Source: QHXQ01 sp963788965
Lineage (GTDB): Bacteria; Acidobacteriota; Blastocatellia; Pyrinomonadales; Pyrinomonadaceae
Assembly (NCBI GenBank): GCA_963788965.1
Contig: CAWBIK010000006.1
Span: 744,001-808,000 of the forward strand
Direction of reading: 5' to 3'
Length of the DNA: 64,000 nt
Numbering within the stretch: position 1 is the first letter of the stretch; every line of letters starts with the position of its first letter. Of the stretch, positions 43,516-51,113 are shown piece after piece. The notes below the pieces were generated by a model. It saw nothing but the letters and a program-made list of their open reading frames with translations. It did not search any database and was not told where the DNA came from. The position numbers were made by a program, and so were the translations under genes.

Positions 43516-43896
43516 TTAGTCGGCTCTAACATCGGCCTTCGTTAGAAAGCCGCCGATCAAGAATAGTAGGCCGAGCAGGATGTGTACGATGTGGTCCATC
43601 GTGCCGAGATGCAGCCCTAGCCCGGCCAAAGCCTCGAACATGCGGTCGGGGCCTGTGCCGAGCAGGAAGCCGCAGACGCCGAGCAACCCGTACACGATGC
43701 CGAAGACGATGCAGAACAGCCGCGCGGCCGCGAGCGTGCCGGCGAAGCCGAAGTAGAGCGCGGCCGCGCCGGAGATGAGGTGTACCAAATTGTGCGACAG
43801 GCTCAGATGTGTGCCGAGAAAACCCGGCATGACGAAGCCTATCAACCCAACTAAAATGAACACGACACCGAGTATCTTCGCAATCGTTTTTGCCAT
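43516..43896 (-). CDS. DUF4383-type membrane protein
   Basis: 126 residues, four hydrophobic helices: IAKILGVVFILVGLIGFVMP, NLVHLISGAAALYFGFAG, LFCIVFGIVYGLLGVCGFLL and VHILLGLLFLIGGFL, with HNLVHLISG and DHIVHILLG repeating the His motif of the DUF4383 family. Role unknown. The start has a good ribosome site (TAGGAGGTAA). Single gene, minus strand, with about 260 bases before mtnA in which I see no further gene. Confidence 0.85.
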   Translation of the reverse strand: MAKTIAKILGVVFILVGLIGFVMPGFLGTHLSLSHNLVHLISGAAALYFGFAGTLAAARLFCIVFGIVYGLLGVCGFLLGTGPDRMFEALAGLGLHLGTMDHIVHILLGLLFLIGGFLTKADVRAD

Positions 43897-44071
43897 AGCC
43901 TTAAGTTACCTCCTACCGGGAGAAAGATGGATGAACTCAAGCGGCCACGTTTGGCCCGCCTACCGGCCCGCGTCGTAGCCACCGCTTCAAACAGCGCCTC
44001 TTTAGTGTGCGCCGATTGTATAACAAAACTGCGGGCGCGTGACTATAAAACCCCGGCGCTGTTTGTGGGAT

Positions 44072-44101
44072 TTCATGCGCTCGCGGGCGCGATGCTATAC
44101 T
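44072..44101 (+). promoter_or_regulatory. Candidate promoter with extended -10
   Basis: TATACT (44096-44101) preceded by TGC, with a weak TTCATG (44072-44077) 18 bases upstream. It lies 31 bases before the ATG at 44133. The -10 is good, the -35 poor. Confidence 0.38.
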
Positions 44102-44132
44102 CCGTAACACAAAGGTTCACGGCAGGCAGACT

Positions 44133-45194
44133 ATGGCGGCAAAGAAGCAGAGCAGCATGTTAGAGCAATGGCGCGGCGCGAGTTGGCGTACATTGACAGC
44201 ACGCATACTCTGCACGCTCTTGCTCGTGGGCTTACTGCCCGGCGCGGTCGTCGCTTACACCATCGTCATGCGCGGCGGGCGGCGCATTGAAGCGCCCGAC
44301 AGTTTTGCTGTGACGCAGACGACTTTGACTTACGAAGCCGCGCCCGGCCTCAACGTCACGCTGCAACTTTCGCAAGTTGACATCGCCGCGACCGACCAGG
44401 CCAACGGCGAACAGCCCGGTAGTCTGCTGCGTCGCGCCGCAGGCTCTACGCCGCCCGCGCCCAAGCGGCAGACGCCGCACGCACGACCCGCCGCGCGCAC
44501 CTTGACCAACCGCGAACTTGAACCGGCGCGCCGCGCCCGCATGGAGAGCGAGCGCGTCTATGAACAGCGGCGCAGGGACTTGGGGCTGCCCACTGTTGAA
44601 GAAGAACGGCGACGCGAGCAAGAACAGGCCCGCGCCTTGCGCGAACTTGCGGCGCGGCACACAACGGAACAAGCGCAGGCCGAAAACTACTGGCGCGCAC
44701 GCGCCACGGACTTGCGCGTTAACATGGCCGCGCTCGACGCCGAGATCGACTATCTGCGCGCACGTCTCCCGTTGTTGCCCGACAACTTCACGCCCGGTTA
44801 CGGCGCGCTGATCACAACCGGCAGCACGTTCTTTAGCCCACATACGATCCCGTTCGCCGCATCGCCCGGCAGCATCAGCGTCAACAGTTTCAGCACGAGT
44901 ACGCAGTTAGGCGGCAGTCTCGCCATCGGCGGCGGCGCGACGCGCGGGCGCGGCTTCTTTAATCAACAGACAACGAAGGGCACGTTTCATAAACGCTTCG
45001 TCGGCGCGCCCGGTCTATTCGCCGCGCCCGTCGCGGTGCTGGCCGTGCCGTTCGACTACGCATCGGCCGACACAACGGCTCTGCGCATACGACTCGCGGA
45101 ACTTGAAGCAGCCCGCGCCGGCCTCGACGCACGCTGGCAACAACTCGAAGATGAAGCCCGCCGCGCAGGCGCACTACCCGGCTGGCTGAGATAA
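44133..45194 (+). CDS. Exported or anchored hypothetical protein with coiled coil
   Basis: 353 residues. A hydrophobic segment at about 24-43 (ILCTLLLVGLLPGAVVAYT) is a signal or anchor. Then VMRGGRRIEAPDSFAVTQTTLTYEAAPGLNVTLQLSQVDI (first 20 residues VMRGGRRIEAPDSFAVTQTT) forms a small domain often seen as a helix-turn before a regulator of unknown type. A long Arg/Glu/Gln-rich helical part (about 120-215) probably forms a coiled coil. The rest is Ser/Gly/Thr-rich and ends with another helix (RLAELEAARAGLDARWQQLE). No family recognised. It precedes gatB with a hairpin between. Confidence 0.72.
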   Translation: MAAKKQSSMLEQWRGASWRTLTARILCTLLLVGLLPGAVVAYTIVMRGGRRIEAPDSFAVTQTTLTYEAAPGLNVTLQLSQVDIAATDQANGEQPGSLLRRAAGSTPPAPKRQTPHARPAARTLTNRELEPARRARMESERVYEQRRRDLGLPTVEEERRREQEQARALRELAARHTTEQAQAENYWRARATDLRVNMAALDAEIDYLRARLPLLPDNFTPGYGALITTGSTFFSPHTIPFAASPGSISVNSFSTSTQLGGSLAIGGGATRGRGFFNQQTTKGTFHKRFVGAPGLFAAPVAVLAVPFDYASADTTALRIRLAELEAARAGLDARWQQLEDEARRAGALPGWLR

Positions 45195-45197
45195 TGA

Positions 45198-45332
45198 ACA
45201 GCAGTAGACAGTGGGCAGTAGGCAGTGGCAGTTGAACAACGCCACCTTGCCGATGTGAATGTTATGTTTGATGAATGAGTTATGACTAACAATAAACCAA
45301 CTGTCTACTGTCAACTGCCGACTGATTACTAT
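45198..45332. repeat. Family B hairpin (GCAGTAG words), copy 3
   Basis: Left arm CAGCAGTAGACAGTGGGCAG then TAGGCAGTGGCAGTTGA, right arm CAACTGTCTACTGTCAACTG then CCGACTGATTACTATTGC. It ends 5 bases before the gatB ATG, which has no clear Shine-Dalgarno. Confidence 0.72.
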
Positions 45333-45337
45333 TGCTT

Positions 45338-46811
45338 ATGAAAAATGGTTGGGAAGCCGTCATCGGCTTAGAGATTCACGCGCAACTGAATACGGAGACG
45401 AAGATTTTCTGCGGCTGCTCGACGCGCTTTGGCGACGAGCCGAATGCGAATACGTGTCCTGTGTGTCTGGGTTTGCCCGGCGCGCTGCCCGTGTTGAACT
45501 GGCGCGCGGTCGAGTTGGGCGCGCGCGCGGCGCTTAGTCTGGGGCTGCACTTGAACGAGCAGTCGATCTTCGCGCGCAAAAATTACTTCTATCCCGATCT
45601 GCCGAAGGGCTATCAAATCTCACAGTACGACCGGCCGTTCTCCGAGCTAGGAACGCTTGAGATCATGACGGCTGCGCGCGACGAGTCGGGCCACGCGCGC
45701 GATTGGCAGCCGATGACGATCCGCATCACGCGTCTGCATCTCGAAGAAGACGCGGGCAAGAACGTGCATGAAGGATTGCCTGACACGGATCGTTATTCTT
45801 ACATCGATCTTAATCGTGCGGGCACACCGCTCGCTGAGATCGTGACCGAGCCGGACTTTCGCACGTCTTGGGAAGCTTACGATTACGTCAACCACGTGCG
45901 CCGTGCGCTGCAATGGGTCGGCGCGAGCGAGGCGGACATGGAGAAGGGCAACCTGCGTTGCGAAGCGAACGTGTCGGTGCGGCGCATCGGCGCGGGCTTC
46001 GGCACGAAGGTCGAGTTGAAAAATTTGAACTCGGTGCGTTTCATGCAGAAGGCTATCGAGTTTGAGATCGAGCGGCAGATCAATCTGATTGAGAGCGGCG
46101 GCACGGTCACACAGGAGACGCGTCTGTGGGACGACCGCGCGAACGAAACGCGCGTGATGCGTTCGAAAGAGGAAGCGCATGATTATCGTTATTTTCCTGA
46201 ACCGGACTTGCAGCCGCTCGCTCTGTCGGCCGAGTTTATCGCGCGCGTCGAGGCCGAGTTGCCGGAGTTGCCCGAAGCGCGCCGCCGTCGTTTTCAGGAA
46301 GAGTACGCGTTGAACTATAACGACGCCGCGCAACTAACTTCGGAGCGAACGCTGGCGGACTACTACGAGCGCGTGGCGCAGGCCCGCGAACAACCCGCGC
46401 GCGGCGGCGAACTGGATCAGATCGGAGCTATTGCGCGAGTTGGAAGCGGCGGGTCGGACGGCGGCCGAGAGTCCGGTCGCAGCCGAAGAGTTGGGCGCGC
46501 TCATCAAGTTAATTGACGAGGGTCAGATCAGCGGCAAGCAGGGCAAGGACGTGCTGGTCGAGATGTTCAAGTCGGGCAAGACGGCCGCGGTCATCGTCGC
46601 GGAGCAAGGGCTGGCGCAGGTCAGCGACACGGGCGAGATCGAGCGCATCGTGGCCGAAGTGATCGCGGCTAACCCGAAACAACTTGAACAGTATCGCGCG
46701 GGTAAGACCGGCCTGATCGGTTTCTTCGTCGGGCAGGTGATGAAAGCGTCGGGCGGTAAAGCGAACCCGAAACTGGTCAACGAAGTGTTGACGGAAAAAC
46801 TGAAAGATTAA
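45338..46811 (+). CDS. gatB: Aspartyl/glutamyl-tRNA amidotransferase subunit B (one frame break)
   Basis: Starts MKNGWEAVIGLEIHAQLNTE and shows family motifs KIFCGCSTRFGDEPNANTCPVCLGLPGALPVLN (metal cysteines), FARKNYFYPDLPKGYQISQ, HLEEDAGKNVHEG and RCEANVSVRR. At about 46397 one extra base breaks the frame in the linker (EQP then RAAANWIRSELLRELEAAG). The C-terminal YqeY-like tail domain follows: IKLIDEGQISGKQGKDVLVEMF, YRAGKTGLIGFFVGQVMKASGG. GatB amidates Glu-tRNA(Gln) and Asp-tRNA(Asn) with GatA and GatC, which are not in the window. As the enzyme is essential, an assembly error is more likely than a true break. Confidence 0.92.
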
Positions 46812-46822
46812 GCAGGCGAGCC

Positions 46823-47542
46823 ATGGAACTAAGGGGTAAGACGGCCGTTGTGACCGGCGGCACGAAGGGCATCGGGCGCGCGATTGCCGAGGCGTTGGTG
46901 CGTGAAGGCATGAATGTGTGCGTGAGCGCGCGGCATGAGGACGAGGTGCAACAGACGGCTGCCGAGTTAAGCGACGCAGATGCGGGCGGCGTCGCGGGCG
47001 CGGTCTGCGACGTGCGCGACGAAGAAGCGGTGCAGGCACTCTTCGCGCACGCGGTCGCGGAGTTTGGCGGCGTGGACGTGTTGGTGAACAACGCGGGCAT
47101 CGGTCTGTTCGCAAGCGTCGAAGAGATGTCGCCGGCCGACTTTCGCGCCGTGTTGGAGACGAACGTGTTCGGCGTCTTCTACTGCTGCCACGCGGCGATC
47201 CCTTTGCTGAAGCAGCGCGGCGGCGGTTACATCATCAACATCTCGTCGCTCGCGGGCGCGAACCCGCACCCGCAGATGGCGGCTTACAACGCATCGAAGT
47301 TCGGCCTCAACGGCTTCAGTGAAGCGTTGATGCAGGAAGTCCGACACGACAACATCAAGGTCAGCTACATCATGCCCGGCTCGGTCAACACGGAGTTCGG
47401 CGGCGACGCGCCCGACGAGTCGAAGGCGTGGCAGTTGCAACCGGCGGACATCGCGCGCGTCGTCCTCGATCTTTTGCATCACGACGAGCGCAGCCTGCCG
47501 AGTCGCGTCGAAATCCGGCCAGCCCGGCCGCCGAAGAGATAG
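46823..47542 (+). CDS. SDR-family oxidoreductase
   Basis: 239 residues. Rossmann motif TGGTKGIGRAIAEALVREG, Asp for adenine binding in VCDVRDEEAVQ, NNAGIGLFA, catalytic Ser in INISSLAGANP and Tyr-x3-Lys in AYNASKFGLNGFSEAL. It resembles 3-oxoacyl-ACP reductases and glucose/ribitol dehydrogenase-type SDRs; substrate cannot be assigned. It starts 12 bases after gatB and ends 5 bases before dtd, so the three genes form an operon. Confidence 0.9.
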   Translation: MELRGKTAVVTGGTKGIGRAIAEALVREGMNVCVSARHEDEVQQTAAELSDADAGGVAGAVCDVRDEEAVQALFAHAVAEFGGVDVLVNNAGIGLFASVEEMSPADFRAVLETNVFGVFYCCHAAIPLLKQRGGGYIINISSLAGANPHPQMAAYNASKFGLNGFSEALMQEVRHDNIKVSYIMPGSVNTEFGGDAPDESKAWQLQPADIARVVLDLLHHDERSLPSRVEIRPARPPKR

Positions 47543-47547
47543 CCGCG

Positions 47548-47997
47548 ATGCGGGCCGTCTTGCAGCGCGTGACGCGCGCCGAAGTGCGGGTTGCGGGTGC
47601 GCGCGTCGGGCGCATAGACGCGGGGCTGGTCGTGCTGCTCGGCATTGCGCGCGACGATGCGGAGCAGGATGCCGATTATCTAGTTGATAAGATCGCGGCC
47701 TTACGCATCTGCGACGACGCCGAAGGGCGCATGAATTTGTCCGTGGTCGAAACGGGTGGGGGCTTGCTTGTCGTTTCGCAGTTCACCTTGCATGGCGACA
47801 CGCGACGCGGGCGGCGGCCTTCGTGGATTGACGCCGCGCCGCCTGAAATCGCAGCGCCGCTTTACAACTACTTTGTCGCGCGGGCGCGCAGTCTGATCAC
47901 ACAGGTCGAGACAGGCAGCTTTCGCAACATGATGGAGGTCGAACTGATTAACGACGGCCCCGTCACGTTGCTGCTCGACAGTCGCAAGTTATTTTGA
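47548..47997 (+). CDS. dtd: D-aminoacyl-tRNA deacylase
   Basis: The start at 47548 gives MRAVLQRVTRAEVRVAGARV, the normal N-terminus, and 149 residues, the usual length. Active-site motifs are SQFTLHGDTRRGRRPSW and the cross-subunit Gly-cisPro motif in NDGPVTLLLDS. The enzyme removes D-amino acids (and glycine) wrongly attached to tRNA. It is the third gene of the gatB-SDR-dtd operon, fitting a translation-quality role next to gatB. An upstream in-frame extension overlaps the SDR gene and is rejected. Confidence 0.95.
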   Translation: MRAVLQRVTRAEVRVAGARVGRIDAGLVVLLGIARDDAEQDADYLVDKIAALRICDDAEGRMNLSVVETGGGLLVVSQFTLHGDTRRGRRPSWIDAAPPEIAAPLYNYFVARARSLITQVETGSFRNMMEVELINDGPVTLLLDSRKLF

Positions 47998-48060
47998 AGT
48001 TACTTGTAGAGACAGCATCAACAAACGTTGATCTGAAAATTGGGGGAGTGAATAAGAGGG

Positions 48061-48717
48061 ATGAGATTGCTTAGTCGTTGGTCGTTGGTTGGGGCGTGGT
48101 GCTTGTTGGCTGTCGTGCTTGGTGCATGTAACAAAGGTTCGGATCAGAAGACGATGGACTCTGATGGCGAGGAAGTATCAGATGCGAACGTGAAGAAGGG
48201 CATCAAGCCTGAGCCGGACGCGCAGGTCGCGGTGATCGAGACGGACTACGGCCGCATCGTGTTGGAGTTATACCCGAACCTCGCGCCGCAGATGGTGGCG
48301 CGGTTCAAACAGCTTGCCGCCGAAGGGTTCTATAACGGCACGACGTTTCATCGCATCGATCCAACGCTCGGCATCATACAGGGCGGCGACCCGCTCTCGA
48401 AAGATAACGATCCTGATAACGACGGCACGGGCAGTTCACAGGGGCCGAACCTAACGGCCGAGTTTAGCGACGTGCCTTATGAACGTGGCACGGTCGGCGC
48501 GGCCCGCGCGCAGGACAACGATTCGGCCAACTGCCAGTTCTTCATCACGCTCAAGCGGCAGCCGCAATTCGACCAACGCTATACTGTGTTCGGCAAAGTC
48601 ATTGAAGGCCTCGGCGACGCTGACATCATCAGCCACGCGCCCGTGCGCGAAGGCACGGACAGACCCGACGACAAGATCACGATCAAGAGCATCACGTTTC
48701 AACCGCGCGCGCGTTAA
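48061..48717 (+). CDS. Lipoprotein peptidyl-prolyl isomerase, cyclophilin type
   Basis: 218 residues with a lipoprotein signal (LLAVVLGAC, Cys23). The cyclophilin domain spans about 55-215: VIETDYGRIVLELYPNLAPQMVARFKQLA, FYNGTTFHRIDPTLGIIQGGDP with the active Arg after His, RGTVGAARAQDNDSANCQFFITL and FGKVIEGLGDADIIS. It would fold proteins at the periplasmic side of a membrane. A stretch SKDNDPDNDGTGSSQGPNLTAEF is an acidic loop often found in secreted cyclophilins. A candidate promoter for the next gene follows its stop. Confidence 0.93.
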   Translation: MRLLSRWSLVGAWCLLAVVLGACNKGSDQKTMDSDGEEVSDANVKKGIKPEPDAQVAVIETDYGRIVLELYPNLAPQMVARFKQLAAEGFYNGTTFHRIDPTLGIIQGGDPLSKDNDPDNDGTGSSQGPNLTAEFSDVPYERGTVGAARAQDNDSANCQFFITLKRQPQFDQRYTVFGKVIEGLGDADIISHAPVREGTDRPDDKITIKSITFQPRAR

Positions 48718-48739
48718 AGCGGCGACGGAGAATTTGCTT

Positions 48740-48767
48740 GACTTATCCATGCACGCGGTTACATTAG
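48740..48767 (+). promoter_or_regulatory. Candidate sigma-70 promoter of the gene at 48836
   Basis: TTGACT (48740-48745), 16-base spacer and TACATT (48762-48767), about 68 bases before the ATG. The -10 context GCGGTTACATTA equals that at 24116-24127. Confidence 0.5.
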
Positions 48768-48835
48768 TATAGTCAGTCAACACTTGCCCCGCGCCTCACC
48801 TTATTGCTGAACCTGAAACTTAACCGGGGGTCTGT

Positions 48836-50240
48836 ATGATTGCCACAGGGCTGCGCCGTGGGCGCACGGCTGTTAGCGTGTGGGTTATTCATGGTCTGTC
48901 GTTGTTGCTGCTGTGCCTTGCGCTCGCGCCCGCTGTCGTGGCGCAGTCGAGTCCGGTGTTGTTGAGCGAGGTCGGGTCAACGCGCGGGGTCGCGCTTGAA
49001 GCGGTGACGTGGCAGCGCGAGCCGTTCATGCCGACCGCCGCGATCCCGTTCAGCGCCGACGCGCGCACGCGCATCATGCTCTTTGCCACCAACCTTGATC
49101 TCTTGTCCGGCGAAACGGTCGCCGTCGTCGCGGCCGACATCGAAGACGCGACGCGAGCGCATTATCCGGCCGCAGTCGAATACGTCGGCAAAGTGCCCGG
49201 CTTCAACTGGCTGAGCGTCGTGCATCTCAGAGTGCCCGACAACTTGGGCGATACGGGCGACGTGCTCGTTCGTGTCAGCCTGCGCGGCGTTGCGAGCAAT
49301 CGTGTGCGCGTCGCTCTCGGTCATATAGGCGGCGGGCCGCCTGACGACGCCGGCCCCGTGCCCGACCTCGGCGCGGGCGCAAGCCTGCACGGCAAGCGCC
49401 CGTTCCCCACGGATAACGCCTGGAATCAAGACATCTCAACGTTGCCCGTCGATCCAAACTCCGCGAACCTGATTGCGAGCATTGGGCTGAACACGTCGCT
49501 GCATCCGGACTTCGGCACGGTCTATAACGGTGCGCCCAACGGTATCCCTTACGTTGTCGTCTCCGGCGCGCAGGCGCGCGTCGTCGATCAACTTCAGTCC
49601 TTACGGCAGCGAGAGCGATCCGGGGCCGTATCCCGTCCCGCCCGACGCGCCCATCGAAGGCGGGCCAAGCTCGACCGGCGACCGTCATGTGCTCGTCATA
49701 GACCGCGACAATTGGAAGTTATACGAACTCTATTCGGCCGCGCCCGTGAACGGCGGCGCGAGTTGGCGCGCAGCCAGCGGCGCGGTCTTCGATCTCAACA
49801 GCAACGCGCTGCGGCCGGCGGGGTGGACTTCGGCGGACGCGGCCGGGCTGCCCGTCTTCCCCGGCCTCGTGCGCTACGACGAAGTCTTCGAGCAACGCGA
49901 GATCATGCACGCCTTGCGCTTCACGGCGCAGTTGACGCGCCGCGCTTACGTCGCCCCGGCTCGCCACTTCGCCAGCAGCGACACCAGCCCGAACCGGCCG
50001 CCGATGGGCATGCGCGTGCGTCTGAAGGCTTCGTTCGACAGCACGCGCTTCTCGCCGAACATGCAGGTGCTCCTGCGCGCGCTGAAGCGTTACGGCATGA
50101 TCCTCGCGGACAACGGCGGCAACTGGTTCATCAGCGGCGCACCCGATCCGCGCTGGGACGACGACGAACTGCACACGCTGCAAACGATCAAAGGGTCTGA
50201 CTTCGAGGTCGTGCAAATGGGCGTGCTCGTGACGCAATAG
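48836..50240 (+). CDS. Conserved exported protein of unknown function (one frame break)
   Basis: The N-terminus carries a signal peptide (GLSLLLLCLALAPAVVAQ). Residues to about 180 may form a beta-sandwich, then NAWNQDISTLPVDPNSANLI, HPDFGTVYNGAPNGIPYVVV starts a second domain. Near 49583 one extra base shifts the frame (QARV then SINFSPYGSESDPGPYPVPP), after which the domain continues PIEGGPSSTGDRHVLVIDRD, SGAVFDLNSNALRPAGWTSA, DAAGLPVFPGLVRYDEV, PPMGMRVRLKASFDS and ADNGGNWFISGAPDPRWDDD to TAG 50238. I know this second domain as a widespread but uncharacterised secreted family. Enzyme activity is not established. Confidence 0.82.
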
Positions 50241-50272
50241 CGACAGACAGCAACCACGCTCGTTAACAACAA

Positions 50273-50312
50273 ACACCGGCCCGTGCGGGCGCTTGCTCGC
50301 ACGGGCCGGTGT
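50273..50312. terminator. Bidirectional terminator between convergent genes
   Basis: Perfect 15-bp stem ACACCGGCCCGTGCG (50273-50287) / complement (50298-50312), 10-base loop. It stands between the genes ending at 50240 (plus) and 50339 (minus). Confidence 0.88.
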
Positions 50313-50338
50313 CAATTCTGTCCGACTTGTTTGCCTGC

Positions 50339-50737
50339 TTAGATCGTGTCGTCTTCCGTCTTCGAGCGCGGGTCTAACTCGAAGCGTTGCCGGTCGCGCC
50401 GCTCGATCTTGTCGAGCAAGTCGAGTTCTTCGTTGTCCTCGTAGTTGACGCCCATGGCGTGCGCGTTCTCTTCGACCATTGACTGATCGGGCGTCGGGTT
50501 GTCGCCGGACACGGTTTCCGTGCCGCTGTCGTTCACGTCTTCCCACGCGGCATCCAAGTCGCCGCCCGCGTCCGCTGGCGATGCGGCCGTGTTGTTGCGC
50601 AAACGCTGCGCGAGTTGGTCCGGGTCTTTCGGCGCGCGCGCAATCTCCTCTTCCATGAACTCTTCGATCTCCGGATCGGGCACGAAGTCAGGATTGTTAC
50701 TCAGATATTCAAACTCTTCCGCCTTCTTCTTCGGCAT
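50339..50737 (-). CDS. Acidic DUF6335-like protein
   Basis: 132 residues, strongly acidic and probably largely unfolded. The C-terminal part, ETVSGDNPTPDQSMVEENAH, then AMGVNYEDNEELDLLDKIERRDRQRFELDPRSK, resembles DUF6335, a family I associate mainly with cyanobacteria; this is from memory and should be checked. Start ATG 50737 has a strong ribosome site (AAGGAGGCG). No cysteines, no membrane segment. Function unknown. It is a single gene convergent with the exported protein gene. Confidence 0.78.
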   Translation of the reverse strand: MPKKKAEEFEYLSNNPDFVPDPEIEEFMEEEIARAPKDPDQLAQRLRNNTAASPADAGGDLDAAWEDVNDSGTETVSGDNPTPDQSMVEENAHAMGVNYEDNEELDLLDKIERRDRQRFELDPRSKTEDDTI

Positions 50738-51113
50738 CGCGCGCCTCCTTGTGCAAACTGTTAGCGGTTGGCTGTTAGCTTAAAATAATTGCGCCCCACA
50801 GTGCGCGCTGCTTGCACGTCGCAGCCTTGCACCACTGATAGCTAACAACTCTTCGCTTGTTGTGTGCCGTCACTATAACAAACGGGGCGCGGCGCGGCAA
50901 TCAACACCTCGCCGGCCGCACGCACGCGCCGAACATGCCGCTTGACCTTTCATAACCCGCGCCATAAACTTGTCCGTACTTGTTCTTCAATAAAATAAAG
51001 CAGCTACAGACAGTGCGACCGGCGCGCAAGGCGCGGGCATCGTCGGGCCTCTTTGTGCCCGCCATCTGATTGAACGACCGAACGGGCCGCAGTTCCGAGT
51101 CTGACAAAACCTT
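50738..51113. other. Divergent intergenic region upstream of aconitase
   Basis: 376 bases between the DUF6335-like gene and acnA. It has a loose inverted repeat (GTTAGCGGTTGGCTGTTAGC near 50760 and GATAGCTAACAACTC near 50838) and an AT-rich stretch near 50965-51005 that may hold the acnA promoter. No RNA gene or open frame of quality was seen. Confidence 0.5.
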
